Below are positions 35,951 through 48,661 of a stretch of 64,000 nt of DNA, piece by piece (the stretch's first letter is position 1; each line of letters opens with the position of its first letter). This DNA comes from Chionoecetes opilio (lineage: Eukaryota > Arthropoda > Malacostraca > Decapoda > Majidae). The position numbers were made by a program, and so were the translations under genes. The notes beneath the pieces are model-generated. The model was not told the DNA's origin, did not search any database, and saw nothing but the letters and a program-made list of their open reading frames with translations. The stretch covers positions 1-64,000 of the forward strand of contig JACEEZ010023471.1 of assembly GCA_016584305.1 (NCBI GenBank), given 5' to 3'.

Positions 35951-37118
35951 ATTGCATGCAGGGTCCATGGATTACCTAGGCTACCATATCTCAGGTGAAG
36001 GAATCACGCCTTCCCCTGAGAAATTAAAAGCTATTGTGAATTCTCCTGCTCCAACTTGTGCAGCTGAAGTGCACTCCTTTCTAGGCATGATTACCTACTA
36101 TTGTAAGTTTGTTAAGAAATTTTCATATCCAAGTTGTCACCATTGTATGATTTATTGAAGAAGGGAGCTAAATTTCGATGGACTGATGTGGAGGAGAGAG
36201 CTTTCCAGAGTATCAAGGATGATGTGAGGAATTCTACACTGTTAACTAGCTTTGATGGAGAATCTTCCTTTATTGTGGAAGTGGATTCATCTCCTGCAGG
36301 TGTGGGTTGTGTTCTCTTACAGAACAAACAGGGTATAGAGAAGCCAGTGTATTTTGCTAGCAAAAAGTTGTCATCAGCTGAGAAGAATTATGTTCAAATT
36401 GATAGGGAAGGTCTGGCTCTAGTGTTTGCTCTTAAAAGATTTAGGCATTTTTTGCTTGGAAGACATTTTTGTTGCTAGGACAGACCATAAGCCCTTAATT
36501 GGATTGTTCGGAAAAGAAGGGCCTGTTTCTTGCAATGCAAATTCTAGAATACAGCGATGGGCACTGTTGTTGTCCCATTATGATTATGATCTAGTGCACA
36601 AGGCAGGGAAGGACAATATATTGGCCCATGCCTTAAGTAGACTACCAGTTGAGGATGATTTTGAGTCCAGTATTCCTGCAGAGTATGTAAAATTAGTAGA
36701 ATCACTGGATTTTGAGGATATTTCTTTTCATGCCATCAGAAACCTGACCAAGAGGGACCCAGTGCTTAGTCAGTTGATGAGTTGTCTAAGGTTTGGTTGG
36801 AGTAATGAAATTAAGCCTCTATTAGCGGATTATGGCACAGTGAAATCTGACCTGAGCCTGTATGATGATGTTATTATGTATCGGAATAGAGTGCTAGTAC
36901 CAGTGGATCTTCGTTGCAAGGTACTTGAACATTTGCATGTTGGTCATAATCGCACCAATGCTATGAAAGCTGAGGCAAGAAATTGGGTTTGGTGGCCAAG
37001 AATGGATCAAGATATTGAGGAAGTAACTAAATGTTGTGATATTTGTTTCAAGAATTTCAGTGCCTCAGCCAAGCCAGTTCTTTCCTGGCCCAGTGCAGGT
37101 TCACATGGTCTAGGCTTC
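35951..37118 (+). pseudogene. RT connection, RNase H and integrase N-terminus of A
   Basis: RT end: DYLGYHISGEGITPSPEKL (35967-36025). RNase H: VEVDSSPAGVGCVLLQ (36277-36325) with the first aspartate, DREGLALVFALKRF (36400-36440) with the glutamate, and, after a frameshift near 36460, RTDHKPLIGLFG (36475-36515). The last motif reads LAHALSRLP, where Ty3/gypsy enzymes normally have an aspartate in place of the H, so one catalytic residue is lost. Integrase: HHCC zinc domain with HLHVGHNRT, WWPRMDQDIE and CCDICF (36925-37060). The frame is cut at 37119 by M2 and continues at 45101. Confidence 0.85.
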
Positions 37119-37191
37119 GTAAGGCCTCTTCCATTTGTGCCCAACTTCCAGGAACCAGTTCTTTCAGTTCAGGGTTGGGTTCAACCCAGCA

Positions 37192-37555
<364 letters not shown>

Positions 37556-37593
37556 CTCTCGCGGGACCGCTTTCCTCAACCAGTGCCCACCCA

Positions 37594-37642
37594 CTTCCCC
37601 CTACTGGAAGAGACATTGAGAGGTCCTAGGGAGGCGGGCACA
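37594..37642 (+). repeat. 5' LTR remnant of C (49 bp)
   Basis: CTTCCCCCTACTGGAAGAGA... to GGGCACA matches the last 49 bp of the 3' LTR with two substitutions. Left of it is M sequence (GCGGGACCGCTTTCCTC), not LTR, so about 250 bp was lost. Confidence 0.8.
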
Positions 37643-38999
37643 TCATAATGGCAGCGGTTACAAGACCCCAAGCCTTCGAAGAGCCTCTACAGGAGGAAAT
37701 ATCGCAAGAATGAAAAGCTGGTTGCGGGAAAGCCCTAACTGTTTTTGGCCGTTCTCAGCCGCTTCCTGCTAATCCGCCACCTTTTTGAAAGGCTGCTGAT
37801 GCCTAAAGTGTGGTTGGTGTAGCTTAGTGACAGTGAGCAGTGTTTCCAGTGTGGTCTTCTGCCTCGTTTAAGCTGTCTTTGGACTGTAAAAGGACTTTAC
37901 GTCGACGACAGGCAGTGATGTGAAAAATGGCGGTGTTGTGAGGTGTGTTGTAAGCCGCGGGGTGTCTTTCACTTCGCTTATCTGCACGACTTCTGAGGAT
38001 TACTACACCTAGCTGTCTCTACACGTCTTCAAGTGGATTATTCCTCTACGCTATCTTCAACTTGTACCTACAAGGGTGCAAAACAAGGATAACCGTCATC
38101 CCACAGGACGTCTCGTGGGATTGTCGACTGCAGGCAGGAGTCTCGTCACAGTCCCTCCTTCATAAGGATCCTCTCACCCCTAAGGATTCCTCATTCCTCA
38201 GTGTACTTCACTGCCAGATAAGTACCTTCGCTACTGTGAGTACTGTACCCAGTTTATTAGGTAGTAGGAAGTGTTAGAAGTGGCCAGTGTACATTTTTTC
38301 TTTCCTTTGTGATCCTTTGTGATCTGGGGAAGGAGCGCGTTTCGCGCCTAGATGTAGTGACGTAGAGCAATCCTTGTGTCTGATTCGTTGCTTCAGTGAC
38401 GTCACGGGTTTATTGTGAGTGTGAGTGGCTCAGAAAATACGTCACAGGTTTCTTGAAGTATTATTGGCTCCGGCATCAAGTGTTTCGCGGGCTTTCAAGG
38501 CATCGTGCCCTGAGTGGTCGAGAGGTGCTCGGAAGGGGTGGAGAGTTACCAGCAATCGCCAAAGTGTTGAATTTGTGTGCAATGTTGCCATAAAGGTAAG
38601 AGTTATACTTTGTGACATAATATCTTGTTCAGTGAAACACAGACAATACAGACATATATAGTATATAACAGTAGTGTGTAGTAAGCGAGTATTTTTTGTG
38701 ATTAAGTGTACAAGTGAAAGTTTGGTAGTAATTTTTTCTATTTATAAGTTTTTTTGGCTCAGTTAGCCCTAAAACGTAGCGTTTTCATTTCGAGCGTGTT
38801 TCTTTGATAACATTATAGGGGTAACTCCTCTATTTGACTGTTAGTTTTTCTGAACTTACATAAATTTCGCGTATATGCCATAACATTTTTAAAGAGTGCG
38901 TTCAGCTTGTGTAAGCTGTAACTTGTGTTATCACTTGTGTGGGCTGACTTCGGTGTAGTTTCTGATGTCATCTATGCTAATTTCTTTTTTGTATAGTCA
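37643..38999 (+). other. Primer-binding-like site and 5' leader of C
   Basis: TCATAATGGCAGCGGTTACAAG begins directly after the LTR. About 1.35 kb of leader follows without a convincing gene; the short frames at 38062-38277 and 38396-38661 lack motifs and codon bias. An unusually long leader, which may hold the promoter and packaging signal. Confidence 0.55.
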
Positions 39000-40250
39000 A
39001 TGTCATTGAGAAATGGTAAATATTATTCATTACACATGTCGCCACCAGAACAAGTAGAGTCTAGTATTGTCTCAACACAGCCTCATACCACCATTTCTAC
39101 TACTACTACTACTACTACTACTGCTGCTAACATTACTCCTACCACATTTACTGTAGCCAATATGTCTTCTCCAACTGTTCCAACCATTAAATTGTTACAT
39201 CAAGATTCTTCAATCACTAGATTCTCAGGTGAGGATGAGACACGCTCTGCATTGTCGTTTCTGCAGCAGTGCGAGGATATAATGCAAAACAGTAATGTTG
39301 CCTCAGGAAATGAGAAGATTTCTTTTGTTAGGTCACAATTGAAACCAGGATCATTAGCCAGTGAAATGATGTGTGCTTCAGGTTTTGATGGGAAGACGCA
39401 CAATTATGATTATGATGTATTTCGTAGGAACTTTCTGAGAATTTTTAGTGTGGCACAACATAATGATTCTTTGCAATGGTCATTTACTTATGCTGAAGCA
39501 TTGACCACACAGTTGGGTAGTGCTGGCAGGTTGAGAGGTCAGGCACGTGCTGCTAATATTGCCTCAGAAGCAATGGAAGCCTTAAACCTTGCTTCATGGT
39601 TTGAAGATGAGAAATTGACAGTGGAGAGATTTAAACGCATTCTAGAATTTCAGTATTACATCACCTTTTTGACTCCACAAGAGCGTCGTATCGCTTCATC
39701 TCTTGATTTTAAGCCAGGTGATAACCTTCTATAATTTTCTACGAAAATTACTAAGCGGCTACGTGAGATGCCTAAAAGTCCATTTTCACAAACTGAGTCG
39801 GTGGCGCCGGTGTCAAGGGAACCTCAAATTCATTCATCCTTACCTCCTCCTCCACCACCTCTTCCACCTCCAGTTTTTTCTACTCGTGCACCAAAGCAGT
39901 GTTACTTTTGCGGAAAGCAAGGTCATTCTGATAATTACTGCTATCAGAAAAAGAAGGAGATGAAGTCTGCTCAGAAAGGTAGCAATATGCAGATTGTTCA
40001 GCAAAGACAATACTTGCCTCCTAGACCTCCACCACCTCGTTTTGCATCTCCTGCAAGGCCACAACAGCCTCGTATGCATTTTCGCCCTCCTCCGAAATAT
40101 TGCGTAATTCACGAGCGTGGAAATCATTCAACAGAGGAATGCTTTTTGATTCTGAGGCTGAAGGCGTCTCAGACGGTGACAGTAGCTAATGGGTACGGAT
40201 ATCATCAGTTGGGGGAAGATTCTCGCCGGGTTCAAAGAAACCCAGATTAG
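39000..40250 (+). pseudogene. gag of C (one nonsense codon)
   Basis: The frame opens at ATG 39000 and runs 417 codons to TAG 40248-40250 with a single TAA at 39732-39734. Domains: a T-rich stretch encoded by an ACT trinucleotide run (residues about 28-42), a capsid-like region (about 60-245: KLLHQDSSITRFSG, FLQQCEDIMQ, SFVRSQLKPGS), a proline-rich linker (about 280-295), a CCHC zinc knuckle CYFCGKQGHSDNYC (about residues 301-314), and a second cluster CVIHERGNHSTEEC (about 366-379). Gag would package the element RNA into particles in the cytoplasm. It overlaps pol by about 58 bases. Confidence 0.85.
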
Positions 40251-43200
40251 TTTCTGACACAAAGTCACAGACACAGCTGTTCATAGTCCCTTCTATTATT
40301 GCTGCTTGTCTTTCTATGGTGACAATTCAGTGTTTCACTCGAGACAGTTCTATTGCTTTTGGGGTGGACACAGGTGCTTCATGTAATATTCTCAGTGAGT
40401 GTGCTTATGTAAATTTAAAAAAGTTATATAATTTTCCCTTGTTACCTTCTACAGCCACTCTACAAAGTGTTCAAGGTCTCACACTAGAGGTGATGGGCAC
40501 TGTGACCCTTCCTCTATGCCTTGCCCCTAACTCCAAAGTCTTAAACATACAGTTTATAGTAACACCACATTTTGCTTTACAATGTGATGGTCTTTTGGGC
40601 CTAGAAACACTTGCTACTCATCACATTGATGTAATTCCACAGCACCAGGCAATTTCATTAAATGGCGTTCTCTTCCCCGCAATGGCAAGTCCAGCCCCAT
40701 TGCTTGATAATATTATGATTTTTCCAAACAGTGACCAGCAAGCCGTTTTTGCTAGTTTAAGCCCTGACGTGCTTCTTAGCGGGGAAACGAAACGTTCAGT
40801 TCCCCCTGCCGGCTTGATAGTGTCTGCAGTTGTCATGGGAGACCAATATATTGACTCCACATGTTCTGTTCGACTCGTGGTGAGAGTACAAGAGGCTCCT
40901 GTCGGCAGTTATCTGGTGTCTTTACCTGACACTATCCGTGTAAGTCGCTTGGCGCTTGAGGGAACGCTTTCAGCGGTACGTGTTGATCACATAAGTGACG
41001 CAGTTGTCACAAATGTTACAGGGTCCCCTATAACACTTAAAAATGGTGTTTTGTTATGCAGCTTTGAAAGTCAAAATAGTCTGACCTTAATGGATCCTTC
41101 ACACGTTCTTGCAGCAGTCTCTACGGAGACGAATGTTAGGGAGGACCAGGCAGACATAGTCAAGCAGTTAACACCTTATGTACAGGTATTGGATTTTCCG
41201 GAGGCTAAGCCTGATCTTCTCGCGTTGCTTGCGACACACAGGCCTGCTCTTGCCTTACCTGGGGAACCCCTAGGAGTAACAGACAAAATCACTCATCACG
41301 TTGTGCTTACACCTGATGCACAGCCTTCTTATGTACCGTCTTATCGTATGCCTCATAGCCAAAGAGCTGTGGTACAGGGCATGATAACGGACATGTTGGA
41401 TGAAGGAATAATACAGGAGTCTTATTCTCCTTGGAACTCACCTTTGTTATTGGTGAAGAAAAGTGATGGTACTTACCGGCCTGTGCTAGATTTCAGGAAA
41501 GTTAACAATTTAACTGTACCGGATCATTATCCACTCCCTGTTTTGAGAGACCTTTTGCAGTCTATAGGGAAGGATAATACAGTCTTTACCAGTTTGGACC
41601 TCAAGTCTGGTTTCTGGCAGATTCCGTTAGAAGAGAAATCTCGGGAAATAACTGCCTTCTGAACAAATAATGCTCATTATGAATGGCTGAGATGTCCTAT
41701 GGGTTTGAGGAACTCACCTCCTACATGCCAACGTCTAGTAAACAACTTGTTTCACGGCATTATAGGTGATGGTTTGTTAGTCTACATGGACGACCTCATA
41801 CTTGTCTCCAAGGATTTATCCAGTCACTTTGAGAAACTTGCCCGTGTTTTTCAGAAACTTACTGAGGCTGGCCTTAAACTTAAAGTGCGCAAATGCAGTT
41901 TTCTCAAGTCACGCATTGACTTTTTAGGCCATGCTGTCGACAAGGATGGAATCCACACGTTGGATTGTAAAATCAAAGCAGTCAAGAATTTCCCAACCCT
42001 TACCACCACTGAAAAGGTACGGTCTTCCCTTGGGTTGTCGGGTTACTATCGTGCTTTTGTAAAGAACTATGCTTCTATTGCTAGTCCTCTGACACGACTT
42101 TTGAAAAAGGACGTTCCTTTCACTTGGAATGGTCCCCAACAACAAAGTTTTGATACTTTGAAGCAGGCTCTTACACATGCACCAATTCTTACATTTCCTG
42201 ACTACCATATGCCTTTCACTCTTGTGACAGATGCTTCGGCACTAGGCGTTGGTGCAGTCTTGATGCAAACAGTTGAAGGGAAACGCCCTCATGTTGTTGC
42301 ATATGCCAGTAGAGTGCTTAATGATGTAGAGTCACGGTACTCAGTAACTCACCTTGAAGCTCTTGCTGTGGTGTGGGCTCTAAAGCACTTTAAGGAAATT
42401 ATCTATGGTTATCCCATTACAGTTTACACTGATCACACTGCAGTGCTGCATCTCTTTAAAGGGAAAAACCTCTGTGGCCGTGTGGCTCGGTGATTCATCA
42501 CTATTCAGGAATTTGATCCTACTATCAAATATTTACCTGGTGATAAAAATCATGTTGCAGACGCACTTTAACGCAACATTCCAGTAGCAGTGCTCTCAGA
42601 CACTTCAAATTTCTCTCTACAAGACTTATCAAATGCTCAACGTCAAGATCCTGTGTGGTCAAAAGGGTTTTATGCACTAGAGTCTGGAGATGAATCTTTA
42701 TTGCCTAAATTGTCAGTTCCACTTTTACAGTTTTCAATAGTTGATGAAGTTCTTTGTCGTAATGTTACTATGGACGAGAACACGGTTACTCAACTAGTTA
42801 TTCCTACCAGTCTAGTGGAAACTGCTTTAAAACTCATTCACGACATGCCTCAAGCAGGACATCCAGGTCGAGACAGAACCTTGTCCGCTGCACGTCGTAA
42901 GTTTTATTGGCCTACCATGCGCATCGATGCAGAAAAACATGTAACACAATGTCGTTCATGTGCACAAACCAAGGGTAATACGAGAACTGCTCCTATCCTT
43001 GAATATCCTTTACCAGAGTCGTTCTTTGACACCGTAGGCATCGACTTATTGCAGCTTCCTCGAAGTCATCAAGGGTCACCATATGTTCTGGTATGTGTAG
43101 ATCACTTCACACGTTTTGTGATTCTAGTCCCCTTGCCTAACAAGTCTGCTATAACTGTTGCTCATGCTCTAGTTTCAAATTTAATTTGTCTCTATACAAC

Positions 43201-43876
43201 TCCTAGAGTGCTCATTTCAGATAATGGCCCTGAATTTGCTAATAAAATTCTTCATAACATTTGTGAGCAGTTCCAAATCAAGCAAACTTTCATTACTGCT
43301 TATCACCCTGCGAGCAATGGGCTAGTTGAAAGGACTAATAAGAAGATTCTTGAAGTCCTTCGCCATTATGCTGGCGAGTTTCATGACTCTTGGGAGGACT
43401 GGCTACCTCATGTAGCGGCGTCGATAAATGGCTCAGTAAATTCCTCTACAGGAAAGACTTCACATTTCATTTTGTATGGTGTCGACAAGCGATTATCTTA
43501 TGATGTGCTTTTGCAATCTCCTGTCCCTGTCTACTCAGTGGACGATTATGCCAAGATTCAACTTAGATCCTTTCAGATCATTCACAGATCGGTTCGAGGA
43601 AAACTTAAGGCTTCTCGTCAGGAGATGATGCGTAGACAGCATGGTAAGGCTTGTCCTGTTACAATTTCCATAGGTGATTTTGTTATGAAACGTTCTCCTG
43701 AACGCCAAAATAAGTTGTGTTTTAAATTTTCAGGACCTTATTTAGTCAAAAGTATAGTACATGGAAATAAATTCATATTTCTTGATCAAACTCATAATAC
43801 TACAGAAGTAATACATGTCGATAGGCTAAAGAGAGTCAAGCTGACCTCTCATGCACTGACCAAGTCCACTACTTAG
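40190..43876 (+). pseudogene. pol of C: PR-RT-RNase H-integrase (three nonsense codons)
   Basis: One frame, -1 relative to gag, is open from the TAA at 40187-40189; first ATG is at 40316. Domains: protease GVDTGASCNIL (40361-40393); RT with PVLDFRKVNN (41480-41510), LDLKSGFWQIPL (motif A, 41597-41632) and VYMDDLILVS (catalytic YMDD, 41782-41811); RNase H with TDASALGVGAVLMQ (about 42228-42270) and DHTAVLHLF; integrase HHCC domain HDMPQAGHPG...CRSCAQ (42840-42965) and core with GIDLLQL (43040), ISDNGPEF (43218-43240) and ERTNKK (43330), i.e. D, D and E all present. Stops: TGA 41660-41662, TGA 42491-42493, TAA 42569-42571, each explicable by one substitution. It ends at TAG 43874-43876. Confidence 0.9.
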
Positions 43877-44067
43877 GTTAACATGCCTTAATTTTTCTTT
43901 CACATGCTATTATTAGTCTTCTGTGTAATACTCTAGTATTATTAGCATTATGTTAGGATTACAGTATTATTAATATTATCTTACTAGTATCTTATTATTA
44001 AGTTTACAGTTCATAATTTTGTTTATGTATTTGATGATGAGATCTTGGGTCCACGGACCAAGAAGGT
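43877..44067 (+). other. 3' untranslated region of C
   Basis: AT-rich, without a gene. AGAAGG just before the LTR may be the end of a short polypurine tract. Confidence 0.45.
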
Positions 44068-44365
44068 TGTAATGACTGTGAGGACACAGTGAGGTGTGGC
44101 CGAGCGATGTGCTGGTGGTATCAGCACATATTGTATAAACATAATGTGTAAACTTATCTATAAGGACCTTCTTAAAAGGGACATATGTAACCCTATGCGG
44201 TAACTCAAGGCGTGGGTGGTTTTCCCGCCAGACGCCAGTGTGTCTTTGACCATTGGCCCGACAGATCATGGTCTGTGTGCTCCTAAGGATTAAACCCACA
44301 AATCTACTACGTGTTTCCTTCCCCCTACTGGAAGAGACATCGGGAGGTCCTAGGGAGGCGGGCAC

Positions 44366-44366
<1 letters not shown>
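44068..44366 (+). repeat. 3' LTR of C
   Basis: Starts TGTAATGACTGTGAGGACAC, ends GGGCACA. The end is defined by comparison with the 5' remnant; the start is inferred from the TG...CA rule and the preceding purines. Confidence 0.7.
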
Positions 44367-45097
<731 letters not shown>

Positions 45098-45100
45098 ATA

Positions 45101-46155
45101 TAGATTATGCTGGTCCCCTGGACAATGAGTATTTTCTTGTGATAGTAGATTCTTTAACAAAATTCCTGGATGTTCATGTAACTAATTCCATAACTTCTAC
45201 TGCTACTATTGACTTGCTCAGGAAGTCATTTTGTAATTTTGGATTGCCTGATGTAATTGTCTCAGACAATGCTCCTTATTTTGTATCCCAAGAGATGCAG
45301 CATTTTTTTAAGAAGAATGGTGTCAAGCATGTAACTCCTGCTCCATATAACCCTTCAACTAATGGACAGGCTGAAAGAGCAGTACGAACCTTGAAGGAAG
45401 GATTGAGGAAATTCCGTAACGACAGCTTAGATACTAGAGTCTGTAGATTTCTGTATAATCAGAGAAAGACAATCCACTCAGCAACTGGCAAGTCACCAGC
45501 TGAGTTGATGTTCACCAGAAAATTTAAGATAACCATTGAGTCAGTTAAGCAAGCGCCATCAAAAGACAAAACATTAGTTCAGCTGAGGGATAAGGTTTTC
45601 TGTGATGAAAGTAAACTCTTCAAGGTTGGTGATGCTGTCTTTGTGAAGAACTATGGAAAAAGAGATTCTTGGGTGACGGGAGAAGTTGTGGAGGTGCTAG
45701 GATAATTACAAGTTTGTGTACAAGATTTTGGTAACATTGTTTGGAAGAGGCATGCAGACCAAATCATGCACAGGTACTTAGTCTCTCCAGGTCAAGATGA
45801 TGATGTGGATGCTTATAGCACTAAGGTACCAAATAGAGGATGTAGTTTTCCGGTAAGGGTGGATGACACAGGTGCTGCAGGGTGGTGCCCTGGGGAGAAT
45901 TCCAGCCATGAAGTAGTAGATGTAAATGATTTCCCTGATGATCAGCTAGGGAATCAGGCAAAAGATGATTTCAAGTCCCCAGATAGGGTGTCACTGCCCT
46001 CCTGCTCTCCTGCCCTCAGGAGTCTGAGGGCAGACTCCTGTTCCGAGGCGATCGGGGAGAACTGTGAAGCCTTCAGATCGGCTCAATCTTTGAAGTGTAA
46101 TGATTATGTAGTTTTATTTTGTTTTTATATGTGTATTCAGGATTACTTGACATAA
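45101..46155 (+). pseudogene. Integrase core and tail of A (continuation)
   Basis: Continues the frame cut at 37118: DYAGPLDNEYFLVIVDSL (45103-45156, first catalytic D), VIVSDNAPYF (45256-45285, second D) and GQAERAVRTLKEG (45364-45402, catalytic E). The catalytic DDE triad is therefore intact. A TAA at 45703-45705 interrupts the tail; the same frame goes on through QDFGNIVWKRHADQI (45722-45766) to a stop at 46153-46155 after a long acidic/serine-rich extension. Apart from M2 and this stop, this is the best-kept gene of A. Confidence 0.85.
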
Positions 46156-46244
46156 GTTTTATTAGTTTCCAATGGCTATGTTTAGTTTTCTAACCACCCT
46201 GTAATAAGTTGAGTTTGAAGGATAATGGTACTGTTTCTTCATTG

Positions 46245-46266
46245 GAAAAAAATAAAGTGGGAGAAG
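46245..46266 (+). promoter_or_regulatory. Polypurine tract of A
   Basis: AAAAAAATAAAGTGGGAGAAG ends directly at the 3' LTR and is the expected primer for plus-strand synthesis. Confidence 0.7.
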
Positions 46267-46459
46267 TGTTGGGTATTGGAAACCTTGATTAGGAAAACAC
46301 TTATTGGGTTATATTCCGTTCGTTGATTCTCTTTTGTTTGTCTGAACATCTATACCGTATTGTTGATGTCAAAGGTTTATGTTTTTGGCGGCATCGGACA
46401 ATAAAAAACAAGCCGGCAGTCTGGCGTTTATTTGGCCTTATCTTGCCCAAGTTGCAACA
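46267..46459 (+). repeat. 3' LTR of A (uninterrupted)
   Basis: 193 bp, TGTTGGG...GCAACA. It equals the two 5' LTR parts joined, including the single TTTG where B inserted in the 5' copy. Confidence 0.9.
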
Positions 46460-46720
46460 AGTTGTTCATTAGTGGATTAATCTAAATTTCTACCATGATA
46501 TAATTCTATATTGATTATATGAGACGTTTACCAAATCGGGAATTATATGTACAAGTTGATTTTATAGAGAAAATAATTACTATTGTATGCATATATTTTA
46601 ATTTTCTATACATCTAGACACCAATATTACATTTGTTAAATGAATTTGAATAATCTTTTGATATGAAAAAAACTATATAGAAGAATGTAAAAAAAATCAT
46701 TATGAAGTCCTACAAATATG
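46460..46720. other. AT-rich, nothing recognised
   Basis: No frame, repeat or RNA seen. Confidence 0.4.
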
Positions 46721-46722
46721 TA

Positions 46723-47260
46723 TAGGTTCCTTTCACATGACGTCACAGCCCTCGTTGTGCAGACAACAGACGCGGGAGATGAGAGCGTGGAGGACCAACT
46801 CCACTAGCCGCCTGTGTCTGATCGCTTATTTCCCGATTGATGTTATATATTTAGTTAATGGTAATTTATGCATAGTGCTAATTAATTTATCAGAAATAAA
46901 ATATATCAATGGAAAGCTAATACAATTCCGCTTATATTGATATGATCCATCTTATAAGTTGTTTCGCAAACTTTTAAATGGCGACAAATTGAAGTGAATA
47001 AGTTCATGCATATTTCTTCAGTCTCATAATGGCATTTTTGTGTGTGTTTTACTGTGTTTTATGTGATAATATTATAGAATAAACATTTCCGAAGATAACA
47101 GTATAACATTTATACTGATAAACATATATTTGGTAGGGGAAAATTACCATATTTCTTGACATCTTCAGCCTCGCCGACTAGCTGTTGGTCCTCCACCTAG
47201 AAAATCAGAGCGCCGACGGGCGGCATTTGGCTAGATCGTGACGTCAGTGCAAAGAACCTA
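46723..47260. mobile_element. F2: MITE with TAGGTTCC ends and TA flanks
   Basis: Begins TAGGTTCCTTTCACATGACG and ends CGTCAGTGCAAAGAACCTA, flanked by TA on each side (46721-46722; 47261-47262), as for Tc1/mariner-type MITEs. The middle shares AAATATATCAATGGAAAGCTAAT and TGGTAGGGGAAAATTACC-type motifs with the next unit and, in part, with F1. Non-coding. Confidence 0.65.
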
Positions 47261-47760
47261 TAGGTTCCTTGCACTGACGTCACGATCTAGCGGCTTCAAG
47301 CCAAATGCCGCCCGTCAGCGCTCTGATTTTCATGGTGGAAGACCAACAGCTAGTCGGCGAGGCGGAAGATATCAACAAATATGGTAATTTTCCCCTACCA
47401 AATATATGTTTATCAATAAATGATATACATACTGTGATTTTCGGAAATGTTTGTTCTATAATATTATTACATAAAAAACAGTAAAACACATTAAAGGAAT
47501 GCCATTATAAGACTGAAGAAATAAGCAACATGTAATATTCACTTTAACTTGTCGCCATTTAAAATTTTGCGAGACAACTTATAGCATGGAACATATCAAC
47601 AGAGGCGGTATTCTATTAGCTTTCCATTGATATATTTCGTTTACTGATAAATGAATTAGCACTATACATAAATTAGCGTTAACTAAATAAATAACATCTT
47701 CAATCGGGTAATTTTCCCGATTGATGATGTTATTTATTTAGTTAACGCTAATTTATCAAT
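47261..47760. repeat. Inverted partner of F2, ending in a second hairpin
   Basis: Starts TAGGTTCCTTGCACTGACGT and mirrors F2 about the point 47260/47261 for about 450 bp (CAACAGCTAGTCGGCGAGGC against its complement). It ends with a perfect-armed hairpin centred near 47710 (TTAGCGTTAACTAAATAAAT and complement). It then abuts the non-LTR copy. Confidence 0.75.
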
Positions 47761-47769
47761 CAATAAATC

Positions 47770-48661
47770 ATTGGGGGCATACGCCGTGGGGCGCATCGCC
47801 TCGCCCATCCTACGACGCCACTCCCGGGGGTCACCACGCGCGAGTCCCCATGCAGGCTCCTATCCCATACCAAGCAAATCTCGACAAGAAACATCCTTGC
47901 ACCAGCCACGAGCCTTGTGGGTGCCCCCTTGGCCTCCTCCACGCCGTATTGTCTCTTACAGATACAACCCGATGGGAAGGATCGGTTTCAGGATAGCGTG
48001 CCACATGCCCATATAGTTGAAGTTGGCGCTGACGGACTATGCAGGTTACAATAGGCCTCGATTCAGTCTCACGGTGCAATCGCTGATTTGACACGTCATC
48101 ATCCCAGCGATACCCCATGATTCTGCGAAGGCACTTATTACCAAAGGCATCGATTCGTCTCTTCAAGTCGCTATTTAGTGTCCATGTCTCACAACCAAAG
48201 AGTAAGACAGGGATCACAAGCGACTTGAAGATCCGGATCCTTGTCCTCCTGTACAGGTACCGACAACGCCAAATACTCCTACTGAGCGAGTCCATAACAC
48301 CGTGGGCTATGCCAATCCGCCGTAAGACTTCTTGACGTGACCCGCCGTCATTATGGACTGCGCTACCAAGGTATGTAAAACTTTCCAAGATCTCAAGTTC
48401 CTCGCCGCACGCATGAACAGACTGTACTGTTTCATCTAATAAGCCTCCAAACACCTAGACCTTGGTCTTAAGCCAGGAGACCTCAAGTCCCAAAGGCTTT
48501 GCCTCCTCGTGCAGCGCCTCGAGAGCCATCACCAGGACCTCCAGCGACTCAGCAAAGATTACTGCATCATCGGCAAAAATAAGATCAGTGATCTTGGTGT
48601 TGCCGAGGGATGCTCCACAATCACTTAGATCTACAACTTTGCCCAATACCCAGTCCATACA
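47770..48661 (-). pseudogene. Non-LTR retrotransposon RT C-terminus, copy 2
   Basis: A nearly clean copy of the 5.5-7.8 kb element. Minus strand from 48658: DWVLGKVVDL, ITDLIFADDAVIFAES (catalytic FADD, 48570-48620), EILESFTYLGS (about 48350-48385), PVLLFGCETWTLNSDLKRR (about 48165-48220) and NKCLRRIMGYRWDD (about 48085-48125). One TAG at about 48455 splits it into 67- and 207-residue parts that share a frame. The C-terminal tail is shifted relative to the family after about 47990. The 5' end is truncated at about 48661, so palm motif A is missing. Useful as the reference against which copy 1 can be judged. Confidence 0.85.

Larger units (their letters stand above)
37594..44366 (+). mobile_element. 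Ty3/gypsy element C (youngest coding element)
   Basis: A 6.8-kb element with gag, protease, RT, RNase H and integrase in order. A 299-bp 3' LTR (44068-44366, TGTAATGACTGTG...GGGCACA) is present, but only the last 49 bp of the 5' LTR (37594-37642) survives. It is followed by a primer-binding-like ATAATGGCAGCGG. Only four nonsense codons interrupt the coding region and no frameshift was seen apart from the normal gag-pol step. Confidence 0.9.
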
